A stretch of 64,000 nt of DNA from Vibrio sp. UCD-FRSSP16_30 (GCF_001676025.1 NZ_LZFW01000004.1:1-64000); one strand, 5' to 3'; numbered from the stretch's first letter, positions 9,412-19,334 are shown. The notes: generated from the sequence alone by a model not told the origin. Translations and numbers: made by a program.

Positions 9412-9432
9412 AGAACCTAGAACCTAGAACCT
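9412..9432. repeat. AGAACCT heptamer, three tandem copies
   Basis: Three exact tandem copies of AGAACCT lie upstream of dnaJ. Related heptamers make up the palindromic repeat at 40849-40930. Confidence 0.75.
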
Positions 9433-9499
9433 CCATCTATATCGATATAAACATGAAGCGGTATTGCCGCTTGCAGTAAACAAATTGGTGACGAAACAC

Positions 9500-10645
9500 A
9501 TGTCTAAACGTGATCTTTATGAAGTACTAGGTGTAAGCCGCGATACTTCTGAGCGTGATATCAAAAAAGCCTATAAACGCCTCGCAATGAAATTCCACCC
9601 AGATCGTAATCAGGGTGATGAAGGCGCTGCTGAGAAGTTTAAAGAAGTGAAAGAAGCGTATGAGATCTTAACCGATGCTCAAAAACGCGCAGCCTATGAT
9701 CAATACGGTCATGCCGCATTTGAACAAGGTGGCATGGGTGGCGGCGGTGGCTTCGGCGGCGGCGGTGCTGACTTTGGCGATATCTTCGGCGATGTGTTTG
9801 GTGATATTTTTGGCGGTGGTCGTCGTGGCGGTGGTCAACAGCGTGCACAACGCGGTGCAGACCTGCGCTACAACATGGAACTGACTTTAGAAGAAGCGGT
9901 TCGTGGTTGTTCAAAAGAGATCGAAGTTCCGACTCTTGTTGCTTGTGAAGTGTGTGATGGTTCTGGCGCAAAAGCGGGCTCATCGGCACAAACATGTAGC
10001 ACTTGTCATGGTCATGGCCAAGTACAAATGCGCCAAGGTTTCTTTGCTGTTCAGCAAGCATGTCCTACTTGTCATGGTAAAGGCCAAATCATTAAAGATC
10101 CTTGTGGCTCATGTCATGGGGAAGGCCGCACGCATAAGACTAAATCTCTTAATGTTAAAATTCCCGCTGGTGTGGATACGGGTGATCGCATTCGTCTATC
10201 TGGCGAAGGTGAAGCAGGAGAGCACGGCGCTCCGGCAGGTGATCTATATGTTCAAGTTCATGTTAAAGAGCACCATATCTTTGAGCGTGACGGAAGTAAC
10301 CTGTACTGCGAAGTACCAGTAAGCTTTACCATGGCAGCCTTAGGTGGCGAAGTTGAAGTCCCGACTCTTGATGGCCGTGTTAGCTTAAAAGTGCCTTCTG
10401 AAACACAAACTGGACGTATGTTCCGTATGCGTAGCAAGGGTGTGAAAGGCGTTCGTGGTGGTGCTCAAGGTGACTTGATCGTTAAATTGGTGGTTGAAAC
10501 ACCGGTTAAACTAAACTCTCGTCAGAAAGAACTGCTTAAAGAGTTTGAAGAGTCTTGTGGTGGCGATGCTGCTAACAAGCACAAACCAAAATCTGAAGGT
10601 TTCTTTGACGGTGTTAAGAAGTTCTTTGATGACCTTACTAGCTAA
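9500..10645 (+). CDS. dnaJ: Co-chaperone DnaJ (Hsp40)
   Basis: DnaJ delivers clients to DnaK and stimulates its ATPase. The 381-residue product has a J domain with the HPD motif (MKFHPDRNQ), a Gly/Phe-rich linker at about residues 77-110, and four zinc-finger repeats ([32 protein letters not shown]), then the substrate-binding domains. The ATG at 9500 gives the universal N-terminus [11 protein letters not shown]; an in-frame upstream start would add twelve unsupported residues. Hairpin and heptamer repeats separate it from dnaK. Confidence 0.98.
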   Translation: MSKRDLYEVLGVSRDTSERDIKKAYKRLAMKFHPDRNQGDEGAAEKFKEVKEAYEILTDAQKRAAYDQYGHAAFEQGGMGGGGGFGGGGADFGDIFGDVFGDIFGGGRRGGGQQRAQRGADLRYNMELTLEEAVRGCSKEIEVPTLVACEVCDGSGAKAGSSAQTCSTCHGHGQVQMRQGFFAVQQACPTCHGKGQIIKDPCGSCHGEGRTHKTKSLNVKIPAGVDTGDRIRLSGEGEAGEHGAPAGDLYVQVHVKEHHIFERDGSNLYCEVPVSFTMAALGGEVEVPTLDGRVSLKVPSETQTGRMFRMRSKGVKGVRGGAQGDLIVKLVVETPVKLNSRQKELLKEFEESCGGDAANKHKPKSEGFFDGVKKFFDDLTS

Positions 10646-10669
10646 TCGCTAATAAACTATTTTATATTT

Positions 10670-10695
10670 AGGCCAACCTTGTGTTGGCCTTTTTT
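10670..10695 (+). terminator. Terminator after dnaJ
   Basis: AGGCCAAC pairs with GTTGGCCT (10670-10689), followed by six T residues. Confidence 0.9.
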
Positions 10696-10785
10696 GTGCG
10701 ACAAAAAGAATGATTGTTTACGCGCTTGATCGTAGCGTGTTGGCGTCTATACCCATTATGCAGTCTCATTATCTAATCTTGTTAG

Positions 10786-11283
10786 ATGAAGATGACAAGC
10801 AAAGGTTTTTCCATTGTTGAGGTTTTGATTTGTTGCGCTGTGCTTAGCGTGACTGGGCATATCGCCATGCTATCGGTTGCTGGGCAACTAAATAACCTAA
10901 AGATAAAGCGCGCCACCGCCCAAGCTCATGCCATATTAACCACAGCCCGAGATACCGCTTACGGGATGAAAAAAGATATATGGCTTCACGCTGATCTATC
11001 TTCTGCTAGTGGTTTCTTTGCTATTCATCACGATAACTTATTGCGCAATCCACAAACAATCTTTACTCAGGCCATCAATCCACAGCAGATAACAGAGGTA
11101 TCAATAACCACGACGTTTAGCTCATTACGTTTTAGTGGCGTGACAGGCAGGCCTTACGGCAACGGTAATATCAGTATAGGGTTAAACGGCGAAACTCTGG
11201 TTAAGGTTATCTATCATGATATTACCGGTAGGATTCGTATTTGCTCTAGTAGTGCCATCTTGTTTGGCTATCCTGCGTGTTAA
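10786..11283 (+). CDS. Type IV minor pilin, FimT/FimU-like
   Basis: The 165-residue protein starts with a class III prepilin leader: a short basic peptide, then the cleavage site KG^FSIVEVLI with Glu at +5, and a hydrophobic helix. The rest resembles GspH/FimT-type minor pilins, with a late cysteine pair (RICSSS, YPAC). It is the first gene of a four-gene operon whose reading frames overlap. In V. cholerae a minor pilin cluster sits at this place next to dnaJ and takes part in the chitin-induced DNA-uptake pilus. No obvious ribosome binding site precedes the start, and I did not see a convincing CRP site. Confidence 0.85.
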   Translation: MKMTSKGFSIVEVLICCAVLSVTGHIAMLSVAGQLNNLKIKRATAQAHAILTTARDTAYGMKKDIWLHADLSSASGFFAIHHDNLLRNPQTIFTQAINPQQITEVSITTTFSSLRFSGVTGRPYGNGNISIGLNGETLVKVIYHDITGRIRICSSSAILFGYPAC

Positions 11284-11912
11284 GCCTAACTTCTACCCAT
11301 AGAAAATCAGCAGGGCTTTCTCTCCTAGAGTTATTGCTTAGCTTAGCGCTATCAAGCTCGTTATTGATTGCCAGTTCTACCTTGCTGATCAATCAGCAGC
11401 AGCTTTTATCTGCTCAGATAAAACAAGCGCAGTTGCTCATTGATGGACAATATCTATTGACCTATTTGCGCGGTGAAATTCGGCGCTCTGGTTACGTTCA
11501 ACCTATCCCTTTATATATTGAACCGTCTAAGTTAGCAGTGGGTTATCAATATGATGTAGGGGAGTATCGGCGCGTTTTGCTATGGCGGGAAGGATCGCAA
11601 TCTAAATTAAAATACTGCACAGATGCAACAGTGCAATTATCAGCATTACAAGAAACCTGCTCAGATAATATCAACTACTCAATGCTCAATGAGAAACTGT
11701 TATCCATTAAGGCATTTGATGTTTCATTACTGCCGATGACACAAGGATTAGTACAAGTTGATTATGCTATTGCGATAAAAGGCGATGAACCTACTTACAA
11801 CACGCTTCTTACCTATTCTCGAAACTCAGTAGATGACCTGTCTGTAGGGGAGCTATTCGTAGGTGGGCTATCAGTGAATAATTTATCCGGTAACAATGAT
11901 GAGTTCCAATAG
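11277..11912 (+). CDS. Type IV minor pilin, PilW-like
   Basis: The 211-residue product has a prepilin site SAG^LSLLELLLSLALSS with Glu at +5 and a long hydrophobic helix, followed by a globular domain of the PilW kind with two cysteines (KYCTDATV, ETCSDN). It starts at a GTG that overlaps the stop codon of the preceding pilin gene, which indicates translational coupling. The likely role is priming or tip assembly of the type IV pilus. The family is assigned by operon position and N-terminus; the globular part is poorly conserved. Confidence 0.8.
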   Translation: MLSLTSTHRKSAGLSLLELLLSLALSSSLLIASSTLLINQQQLLSAQIKQAQLLIDGQYLLTYLRGEIRRSGYVQPIPLYIEPSKLAVGYQYDVGEYRRVLLWREGSQSKLKYCTDATVQLSALQETCSDNINYSMLNEKLLSIKAFDVSLLPMTQGLVQVDYAIAIKGDEPTYNTLLTYSRNSVDDLSVGELFVGGLSVNNLSGNNDEFQ

Positions 11913-12816
11913 CGGTTTCGTGTTGCTGATGGTACTTAGTGCATTGTTTGTATTAGGCTTTGTCGCATTAGAAAACTCTCGTTATTTAACCGATTCGTTA
12001 CGCTGGCAGGCACATACGCATGTTAAGCGCAGTTATCTAGATTGGGAGCTAGAATCGGCAATCAATTGCACTGCTGTTCATCTTTCTTATGTGCAATACG
12101 CCTCTCAAGCTTCTTCTTCGCAAAACATATTACCGCCAGATGAGTGCATAACTGATGGCAATATCGGTATTTCCATTGAGAAGCAGGATGAGGTTAACCA
12201 ATTTAAGATTGCATCGCAGGCCGATAATACCGCGACCAGTGCGATAGTGCGCTTAGGTAACATGAAGCAAGATGCTGCTGTTATTTCTAATCTGGCGATA
12301 ACAACAAGCTTGCTGGCAAGTTCAGAGTTTGTTGAACCCTCTGCGTTACTGACCTTTTATGGACACACTAGCGTTGAACAATTGCAGTCACGTTGGGGGG
12401 AGGAATTAAATATCACGGCAGCGGCTCAGTGTGGATATGAGATTTTAGCTCGTATTCAACAGTCTGAAACGATTTTGCTTGTGATAGGGGACTGCTCAAT
12501 TAATCAGTCTCAGTGGAATCAAATAGCGTTAGCTTCGCAAGATAAGCCCCTGTACTTGCTGTTTATGGGAGAGTTACTGCAATTATCTGGAACCGGCACT
12601 TTACATGGTGTGCTTGCGCTCTGGCAGACTGATGAGGGGAAGCTCATTATAGACGGCGACCCGCATATTCAAGGAGGGCTCATTTTACAGCTATCAGCGC
12701 CGATTGAGAGTCTCAGCGGAGAGATAAGTGTCATTGAAGACAGTGAATTATTGCTTGAATCGCGCTTTCGATTTTCTCAGCGATCTTGGGTTAGAGGGAG
12801 TTGGCGTGATTTTTAA
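11896..12816 (+). CDS. Type IV pilus minor subunit, PilX/GspK-like
   Basis: The 306-residue protein begins with a short leader, then G^FVLLMVLSALFVLGFVALE, a pilin-type helix that lacks Glu at +5. That lack is typical of GspK and PilX subunits, which sit at the pilus tip and are not held by a salt bridge to the next subunit. The body is larger than in the neighbouring pilins. The start overlaps the end of the upstream gene by 17 bases. A tip or initiation role is inferred from these features. Confidence 0.75.
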   Translation: MMSSNSGFVLLMVLSALFVLGFVALENSRYLTDSLRWQAHTHVKRSYLDWELESAINCTAVHLSYVQYASQASSSQNILPPDECITDGNIGISIEKQDEVNQFKIASQADNTATSAIVRLGNMKQDAAVISNLAITTSLLASSEFVEPSALLTFYGHTSVEQLQSRWGEELNITAAAQCGYEILARIQQSETILLVIGDCSINQSQWNQIALASQDKPLYLLFMGELLQLSGTGTLHGVLALWQTDEGKLIIDGDPHIQGGLILQLSAPIESLSGEISVIEDSELLLESRFRFSQRSWVRGSWRDF

Positions 12817-13219
12817 GTCCTTTCCATACACCAATGACTGTAAACACTCAAAACAGCAAGGGCTATCAATGTTAGAGGTATTGATATCGACGGCATTAGT
12901 CAGCTTATTATCTTTGCTACTGATAAAAGGGGGAGTGTACTTACAAAGAGAGGCAAAGTTAGCCAGCCAAACTTTGCAGGCGCTCGGACATATAGAAAAT
13001 AGGCTAGAGCAACATCGAGCTGAAGTGTTGTTAGGTTTTGCTATTGATCCACAATGGACAACAATTGAAACGACCGAGTTTCATGTGACCACCTCGCAAA
13101 GTAATACCGTTTCATCTATGGGGATTTTAGGTACCGAGATTATAGTTTCGGTATCTTGGCTTGATCCGTGGGGGCGGGATCAAGCGTTGTCTATTTCAAC
13201 TTGGGTGGCATTTAAATAG
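12806..13219 (+). CDS. Type IV minor pilin, PilV-like
   Basis: The 137-residue product has a prepilin site QQG^LSMLEVLISTALVSLL with Glu at +5. The GTG at 12806 is chosen because it has GGGAG just upstream and gives a normal 20-residue leader; an in-frame start at 12728 would sit inside the preceding gene. The frame overlaps the previous gene by 11 bases. It is the last gene of the minor pilin operon. The operon has no gene for a large PilY1-type adhesin. Confidence 0.78.
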   Translation: MIFKSFPYTNDCKHSKQQGLSMLEVLISTALVSLLSLLLIKGGVYLQREAKLASQTLQALGHIENRLEQHRAEVLLGFAIDPQWTTIETTEFHVTTSQSNTVSSMGILGTEIIVSVSWLDPWGRDQALSISTWVAFK

Positions 13220-13476
13220 ATTGATGTTTCAGCTTTGTTAATTAATGCAACGGAGTGTCATTCAACTAGTTTGGTATTGATGTATGGCGAAAAGTAATAA
13301 CTTAGTTTCTTTTTGTATATGCATCTGAATAGCTTTGTTTTTGTTGTGTTTAAAAGATGTTTTCAGTATGAAAAATAATCGATAGATGGCGCATTTAGCA
13401 AACTAAGATTCTGTTTTTGCGGTGATGATTGGGTAAAATAACCACCCTAATAAAAATAACACCAATATTTTAGTTT

Positions 13477-13492
13477 TTTACATTTTTGTAAA
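13477..13492. promoter_or_regulatory. Palindrome before the AbgT-family gene
   Basis: TTTACA-TTTT-TGTAAA is a perfect inverted repeat 21 bases before the transporter start. It could be an operator, but I do not recognise the regulator. The rest of the 293-base gap from 13220 is AT-rich and shows no gene. Confidence 0.4.
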
Positions 13493-13512
13493 CGTCACTG
13501 AGCGGTAATTCT

Positions 13513-15072
13513 ATGAGCAATCAATTCGCAAACACAGATACACCTAAGCAAAGTAGTATGGATCGCTTCTTAAACCTGATTGAAAAAGCAGGTAACAAGA
13601 TACCCGATCCCGCCATTTTATTCTTTTGGGCATTAATTATTGTATGGGTATCTTCAGCCCTACTATCAAATGTCTCTTTTGACCTAGTTAACCCACGCAC
13701 CGGTGATCCTTTACAGATTACAAACCTTTTAACCGGTGATGCGTTGGCGAGTTTTCTAGCCAATATGGTAACAACCTTTACTGGTTTTGCGCCACTAGGT
13801 ATCGTTTTAGTTGCAATGCTCGGTGTGGGCGTTGCTGACTCTTCAGGCTTTATTACGACTGGCCTGAAAAAAATGCTGGGTTTTACCCCTGCTAAACTTT
13901 TAACGCCAATGCTTATCTTGGTTGCTATCGTATCGCACACGGCAGCAGATGCAGGTTACGTATTAGTTATTCCACTAGGTGGTATCATCTTCCACGCTGC
14001 GGGTCGTCACCCACTAGCGGGTATTGCAGCAGCATTTGCTGGTGTATCAGGTGGTTTCTCAGCAAACTTTATTCCATCGGGCATCGATCCACTTCTAGCC
14101 GGTTTTACTCAAACTGCGGCGAATGTTCTTGATCCTGAATACATTGTTAACCCTCTTGCGAACATCTACTTTACTGGCCTTTCTTCAATATTGATTGTTG
14201 CTATCGGTTGGTTTGTTACTGAGCGCATCATTGAGCCTCGTCTAAATGCAACGACTAACGTTGATGAAGACGCTGAAGAAGCACCAGATCTTGGTTCGAT
14301 GACGGAACTTGAGTCTAAAGCATTCCGCTATGCAGGCTTTGCGATGCTGGCAGGTATTGCTCTGTTGGTTGCCGCTATCATGCCTGAGAACTCAGCATTG
14401 CGTTCTCCTGAAGGGGAAATTACGGCATTCTCAGCGCCAATCATGCAGTCAATTGTTCCGTTGATCTTCATTCTATTTATCATTCCAGGTATCGTTTACG
14501 GTCGTGTGGTTGGTAAATTTAAGACCAGCAATGATGTGATTAAATCTATGTCTGAAACCATGAATACCATGGGCGCATACATGGTGATGTCTTTCTTCTG
14601 TGCACAATTTTTGGTGGCATTTGGTCAATCAAACATCGGCACTATGTTGGCGTTATACGGCGCTGAAGGCCTAAAAGCGATGAACCTTCCGGGTGAAGCG
14701 ACAGTGGTTGGTATGATTCTGCTTACTGCTATGGTTAACCTTCTGGTCGGTTCTGCATCCGCTAAATGGGCGTTAATTGGTCCTATCTTAGTGCCAATGC
14801 TAATGGCTGTGGGTATCTCTCCTGAGCTATCGCAAGCGGCTTACCGCGTAGGTGATTCTGTCTCTAACATCATCTCTCCACTGATGGTGTTCTTCCCTCT
14901 GGTTGTGGTTTACTGTCAGCGATATGTGAAGAATACTGGTATTGGTACATTGGCTTCATTGATGATGCCATTCTCAATTGCGATGCTAATTGGTTGGACT
15001 ATCTTCCTACTTGCTTACTGGGCTCTTGGTATTCCTCTGGGTATCCAAGCTCCGTACACTTACACTATGTAA
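13513..15072 (+). CDS. AbgT family transporter
   Basis: The 519-residue protein is a multi-span inner membrane carrier of the AbgT family, which exports or imports p-aminobenzoyl-glutamate and related folate breakdown products, and in some members sulfonamides. Supporting segments are the N-terminal IEKAGNKIPDPAILFFWALI, SHTAADAGYVLVIPLGG, ANFIPSGIDPLLAG and VGSASAKWALIGPILVPM. There is a soluble loop near residues 245-270. Substrate specificity cannot be told from sequence. A strong terminator follows. Confidence 0.92.
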   Translation: MSNQFANTDTPKQSSMDRFLNLIEKAGNKIPDPAILFFWALIIVWVSSALLSNVSFDLVNPRTGDPLQITNLLTGDALASFLANMVTTFTGFAPLGIVLVAMLGVGVADSSGFITTGLKKMLGFTPAKLLTPMLILVAIVSHTAADAGYVLVIPLGGIIFHAAGRHPLAGIAAAFAGVSGGFSANFIPSGIDPLLAGFTQTAANVLDPEYIVNPLANIYFTGLSSILIVAIGWFVTERIIEPRLNATTNVDEDAEEAPDLGSMTELESKAFRYAGFAMLAGIALLVAAIMPENSALRSPEGEITAFSAPIMQSIVPLIFILFIIPGIVYGRVVGKFKTSNDVIKSMSETMNTMGAYMVMSFFCAQFLVAFGQSNIGTMLALYGAEGLKAMNLPGEATVVGMILLTAMVNLLVGSASAKWALIGPILVPMLMAVGISPELSQAAYRVGDSVSNIISPLMVFFPLVVVYCQRYVKNTGIGTLASLMMPFSIAMLIGWTIFLLAYWALGIPLGIQAPYTYTM

Positions 15073-15114
15073 GATGCACTGATTCTCTGAAGTTCTCTTC
15101 TTAGATATCTAGCT

Positions 15115-15147
15115 CAAAGCCCGCTATATAGCGGGCTTTGTTGTTTC
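15115..15147 (+). terminator. Terminator after AbgT-family gene
   Basis: CAAAGCCCGCTA pairs perfectly with TAGCGGGCTTTG around a 2-base loop (15115-15140), followed by TTGTTTC. Confidence 0.9.
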
Positions 15148-15165
15148 TTAATCCAAGCAATAATT

Positions 15166-15332
15166 ATACCAATCGCAGTCAATCTCTGATCAGCCTAGCG
15201 GGTTAAAACACTTGATAACCGCGTTGAAATTTTTGATTGTAGAGTAACTACTTATCAAAAATATTCGCCTTGTTCTCAAGTGTTTTTCCTGTGCGATTTC
15301 TGAACATTTATTTACTGTGATTAATGGTATTA
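15166..15332. mobile_element. MITE-like palindromic element, about 165 bp
   Basis: The ends ATACCAATCGCAGT (15166) and ACTGTGATTAATGGTAT (to 15330) are imperfect terminal inverted repeats. Internal arms AAAACACTTGA (15205-15215) and TCAAGTGTTTT (15276-15286) extend the dyad, so the whole element can fold into a long hairpin. It has no coding capacity. Its right end overlaps the fghA stop codon, whose strand reads TAATACCATTAATC. A shorter relative lies at 62564-62616. Elements of this kind are common between Vibrio genes as I recall; this should be confirmed by search. Confidence 0.7.
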
Positions 15333-16169
15333 GAGATATCGAGCGTGAAAAGTGAGATGCTCATCAATAAAGCTAGCAATGAAAAAGTAGCTATGATCGT
15401 AACCAGGCTGAATTCTTAATTCAAAATTGGGTGCACGTTCAATCGCGGCATCAATGAGATGATTGGGTTTGAGCTCTTTTTCTAAGAAATTATCCGCGCC
15501 GCCTTGATCGATCAATATCGGGCTATCACAGCCATGCTTCTTGATAAGCTCACAACTGTCGTGCTCTTTCCAAGTGGTAGCATCACTGCCAAGATAGTGA
15601 CTAAATGCTTTGATGCCCCAAGGGCACTCTGATGGGTTGGTAATTGGACTAAACGCTGAAATAGAACGATAACGTTGTGGGTTTTTAATCCCAATCGTTA
15701 ATGCGCCGTGGCCACCCATAGAATGTCCTGAGATTGAACGTACATCTGAAATTGGCAGGTTAGCTTCAATCAGTGCAGGTAACTCTTCAGTGATGTATGA
15801 GTACATTTGATAATGCTCATTCCAAGGTGCTTGGGTAGCATTAATATAAAATCCAGCTCCTAAGCCAAGATCATAGGCGCCCTCGGCATCATCGGCGACA
15901 CCTTGACCACGCGGGCTAGTATCTGGCGCAATAATCGCAATGCCCAGTTCTGCTGCTTTTTTAAAAGCCCCTGCTTTTTGCATGAAGTTTTCATCAGTGC
16001 AGGTTAGACCTGATAGCCAATAAATAGCCGGAACTTTATTGTTTATATTCGCACTTTCAGGGAGAAATACAGCAAAGGTCATGGCGCAATTTACACTGCT
16101 TGATGCGTGTGTATATCGAGTATGCGTACCGCCACAGACTTTGCTTTGAGAGAGTTGATTTAAAGACAT
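15330..16169 (-). CDS. fghA: S-formylglutathione hydrolase
   Basis: The 279-residue esterase hydrolyses S-formylglutathione to formate and glutathione, the second step of glutathione-dependent formaldehyde removal. It has the alpha/beta-hydrolase nucleophile motif GHSMGGHGAL (Ser about residue 148), the N-terminal block YWLSGLTCTDENFMQKAGAF, which includes a conserved Cys, and a catalytic His in GYDHSYFF near the end. It lies downstream of frmA on the same strand with a terminator-like hairpin between them. Its TAA stop is the first triplet of a MITE-like repeat end. Confidence 0.96.
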   Translation of the reverse strand: MSLNQLSQSKVCGGTHTRYTHASSSVNCAMTFAVFLPESANINNKVPAIYWLSGLTCTDENFMQKAGAFKKAAELGIAIIAPDTSPRGQGVADDAEGAYDLGLGAGFYINATQAPWNEHYQMYSYITEELPALIEANLPISDVRSISGHSMGGHGALTIGIKNPQRYRSISAFSPITNPSECPWGIKAFSHYLGSDATTWKEHDSCELIKKHGCDSPILIDQGGADNFLEKELKPNHLIDAAIERAPNFELRIQPGYDHSYFFIASFIDEHLTFHARYL

Positions 16170-16185
16170 GATTAATCCTCACCAT

Positions 16186-16211
16186 AAAAAACGCTCCAAT
16201 GAAGGAGCGTT
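16186..16211 (-). terminator. Hairpin between frmA and fghA
   Basis: On the minus strand ACGCTCC pairs with GGAGCGT (16191-16210) and is followed by six T residues. It may reduce rather than abolish readthrough from frmA into fghA. Confidence 0.75.
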
Positions 16212-16224
16212 GTACTGATTTTAC

Positions 16225-17364
<1,140 letters not shown>

Positions 17365-17473
17365 CTATTAGCAAAAGGGTTAAGTAAAACTTTAGACTAT
17401 GAGCGCAATTATATTGTTTCTATTACGATGATAAACTAGCCTATTGGTAAATTACTTTTACGTGAGTGTAATA

Positions 17474-18388
17474 ATGAGTCGATGGGAAGGCATAGAAGAG
17501 TTCATTGCCGTGGCAGACAGTGAGAGTTTTACTAAAGCGGCTGAAATATTGCAGACCTCGGTGGCTCAAGTGAGCCGAAAAGTATCGGCTTTGGAGGCGC
17601 ACCTAGGGATCAAACTGGTTCTTCGAACCACTCGTCGGGTATCGGTGACCGAAGTGGGACTTAGCTATGCTGAGCAGTGCCGAATGTTACTTGATGGGTT
17701 AGCTGAGGCTGAAAGAGAAGTGACAGAAGTGCACTCTCAACCTATTGGACGTTTAAGAGTGACGGCCCCAATCACTTATGGCGAAACCGTGATCGCACCA
17801 CTGTTAATTGAGTTTGTGAAGCGCTATCCGCAGATAGAACTTGATCTGCAATTGAGTAATCAACGCCTAGATTTAATTGCAGACAAATTTGATATTGCGA
17901 TTCGTATTGGCGATCTGGCGGATTCGACCTTAATAGCCAAAAAGCTTACCGAGCGTCAGCAATATGTTTGTGCGAGTTCTGAGTTTATTGATGCTCACGG
18001 ATTGCCAACGCATCCTTCGCAACTGTCAAAATACCCTTGCTTATTAGGTTCTTCATCCACTTGGCGTTTCAATGAAAATCAGCACAAATTAAATCTAACC
18101 ATTAAAGGCAGTTTACGTTGTAATAGTGGTTATGCGCTGACTTTGGCTGCATTACAAGGTCATGGTATTACCCAGCTTCCAGACTTTTATGTGGCTGCGC
18201 AGATAAAAGATCAACAGCTGATAGAAATATTAAAAGAGTACCGTTGTGATAAAGAACCTATTTGGGCGCTTTATCCTCAAAACCGCCATTTGTCACCTAA
18301 GGTAAAAATGGCGATAGAATTCTTGAGTGAACAACTCTCGCAAGGTACATTGCCTGCAAATACTATTCACAGGTCCAATTATGAGTGA
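17474..18388 (+). CDS. LysR family regulator next to frmA
   Basis: The 304-residue protein has an N-terminal winged helix-turn-helix (EEFIAVADSESFTKAAEILQ, VAQVSRKVSALEAHLG) and a LysR substrate-binding domain from about residue 90. It is transcribed away from frmA across a 118-base gap, the standard layout for a LysR regulator and its target, so control of frmA-fghA is likely but inferred. The ATG at 17474 (MSRWEGIEEF) is preferred to a longer frame. The end overlaps the tadA start by 8 bases. Confidence 0.9.
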   Translation: MSRWEGIEEFIAVADSESFTKAAEILQTSVAQVSRKVSALEAHLGIKLVLRTTRRVSVTEVGLSYAEQCRMLLDGLAEAEREVTEVHSQPIGRLRVTAPITYGETVIAPLLIEFVKRYPQIELDLQLSNQRLDLIADKFDIAIRIGDLADSTLIAKKLTERQQYVCASSEFIDAHGLPTHPSQLSKYPCLLGSSSTWRFNENQHKLNLTIKGSLRCNSGYALTLAALQGHGITQLPDFYVAAQIKDQQLIEILKEYRCDKEPIWALYPQNRHLSPKVKMAIEFLSEQLSQGTLPANTIHRSNYE

Positions 18389-18956
18389 TCAACAACGCCA
18401 TTCAGTTACTGAGCCCTCTGTTACTAGCTCTTCTGTTACCGAGATAGCCTTCACAGAGCAAGATAAGCTGTTTATGCAAAAAGCCATCCAGCTTGCGCAT
18501 AATGCAGAGCTAGAAGGGGAAGTTCCGGTGGGCGCTGTGCTAGTAAAAGATAATGAAATTATTGCTACTGGTTGGAACCGCTGTATCGGAAAACACGATG
18601 CCACTGCGCACGCTGAGATTCAGGTGCTAAGGCAAGCAGGTGAAACCCTGCAAAACTATCGCCTGCTCGACACAACCTTATATGTGACGCTTGAACCGTG
18701 TCCTATGTGTGCGGGCGCTTTATTACATAGCCGAGTAAAGCGTATTGTTTTTGGCGCGCCAGATTTAAAAGCAGGAGCGGCGGGGACAGTATTGGATTTG
18801 TTTGCCAGCCAAGCGGCTTATCATTATGCAACGGTAGAGTCGGGGCTATTGGAAGACGAATGCAAAGCACAATTACAGGCGTTTTTTAAGCGACGTAGGA
18901 AAGAACAAAAGGAATTAAAGCGTTTGAAAAGAGAGGCGGAGCAGAAGGGGGATTAG
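18381..18956 (+). CDS. tadA: tRNA adenosine(34) deaminase TadA
   Basis: TadA converts A34 to inosine in the wobble position of tRNA-Arg(ACG). The 191-residue product has the zinc deaminase motifs HAE (DATAHAEIQVL) and PCPMCAGAL, preceded by GEVPVGAVLV. Residues 1-28 form an extra N-terminal stretch with a repeated SVT motif (HSVTEPSVTSSSVTEIAF), so translation could instead begin at the ATG of MQKAIQLAHN. The C-terminus is rich in Lys, Arg and Glu. It is followed by mltF on the other strand, as in E. coli and Vibrio neighbourhoods. Confidence 0.94.
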   Translation: MSDQQRHSVTEPSVTSSSVTEIAFTEQDKLFMQKAIQLAHNAELEGEVPVGAVLVKDNEIIATGWNRCIGKHDATAHAEIQVLRQAGETLQNYRLLDTTLYVTLEPCPMCAGALLHSRVKRIVFGAPDLKAGAAGTVLDLFASQAAYHYATVESGLLEDECKAQLQAFFKRRRKEQKELKRLKREAEQKGD

Positions 18957-19001
18957 GCAAACATTCAACGCTAATTGGCTAAATGTTTGCTTACGGTTTT
19001 A

Positions 19002-19136
19002 CTACAAAGCTAATGTTACGTAAGAACGGTTTCGCCAAAGAAGTTTTTTCTTATTATTGGCTAACATGCGCTTACGACGATTAGCTGAAACAGTGCTATT
19101 TGATAATTTTTTTGATAGCTTTCTTTTTAGTTTCAA
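19002..19136 (-). CDS. Possible small basic protein, 44 residues
   Basis: A TTG-initiated frame with AGGAG eight bases upstream encodes a very basic peptide (MKLKRKLSKKLSNS, SANRRKRMLANNKKKLLWRN) in the 378-base gap between tadA and mltF. A TATAAT box lies near 19236-19241 on the same strand. A second overlapping frame starting with ATG at about 19205 (MSYANMKTSVIKP ... KKIIK) covers much of the same DNA and ends inside it, so which frame is used, if either, is undecided. I do not recognise the family. Confidence 0.35.
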   Translation of the reverse strand: MKLKRKLSKKLSNSTVSANRRKRMLANNKKKLLWRNRSYVTLAL

Positions 19137-19334
19137 CGAACAATCTCCTATAGAACTTCGTGATAGCAAACGGTTTAATCACTGACGTTTTCATGTTTGC
19201 GTAACTCATATATAGACCACCATTGTTACTATTATATGAATCCAAGCATAGGATGTAGATCTCATATTAAAGCAAACATTTGTATGCTTGCGCGTAAAAT
19301 GTGAGCTATCTCTACTCAGTTCACTGCTATTTAA

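Noticed and set aside
9720..9845. GGTGGC-type repeats that look like a microsatellite
   Set aside because: They encode the normal Gly/Phe-rich linker of DnaJ.
9639..10322. Several overlapping frames inside dnaJ on both strands
   Set aside because: They are shadows of the Gly-rich and Cys-rich dnaJ codons.
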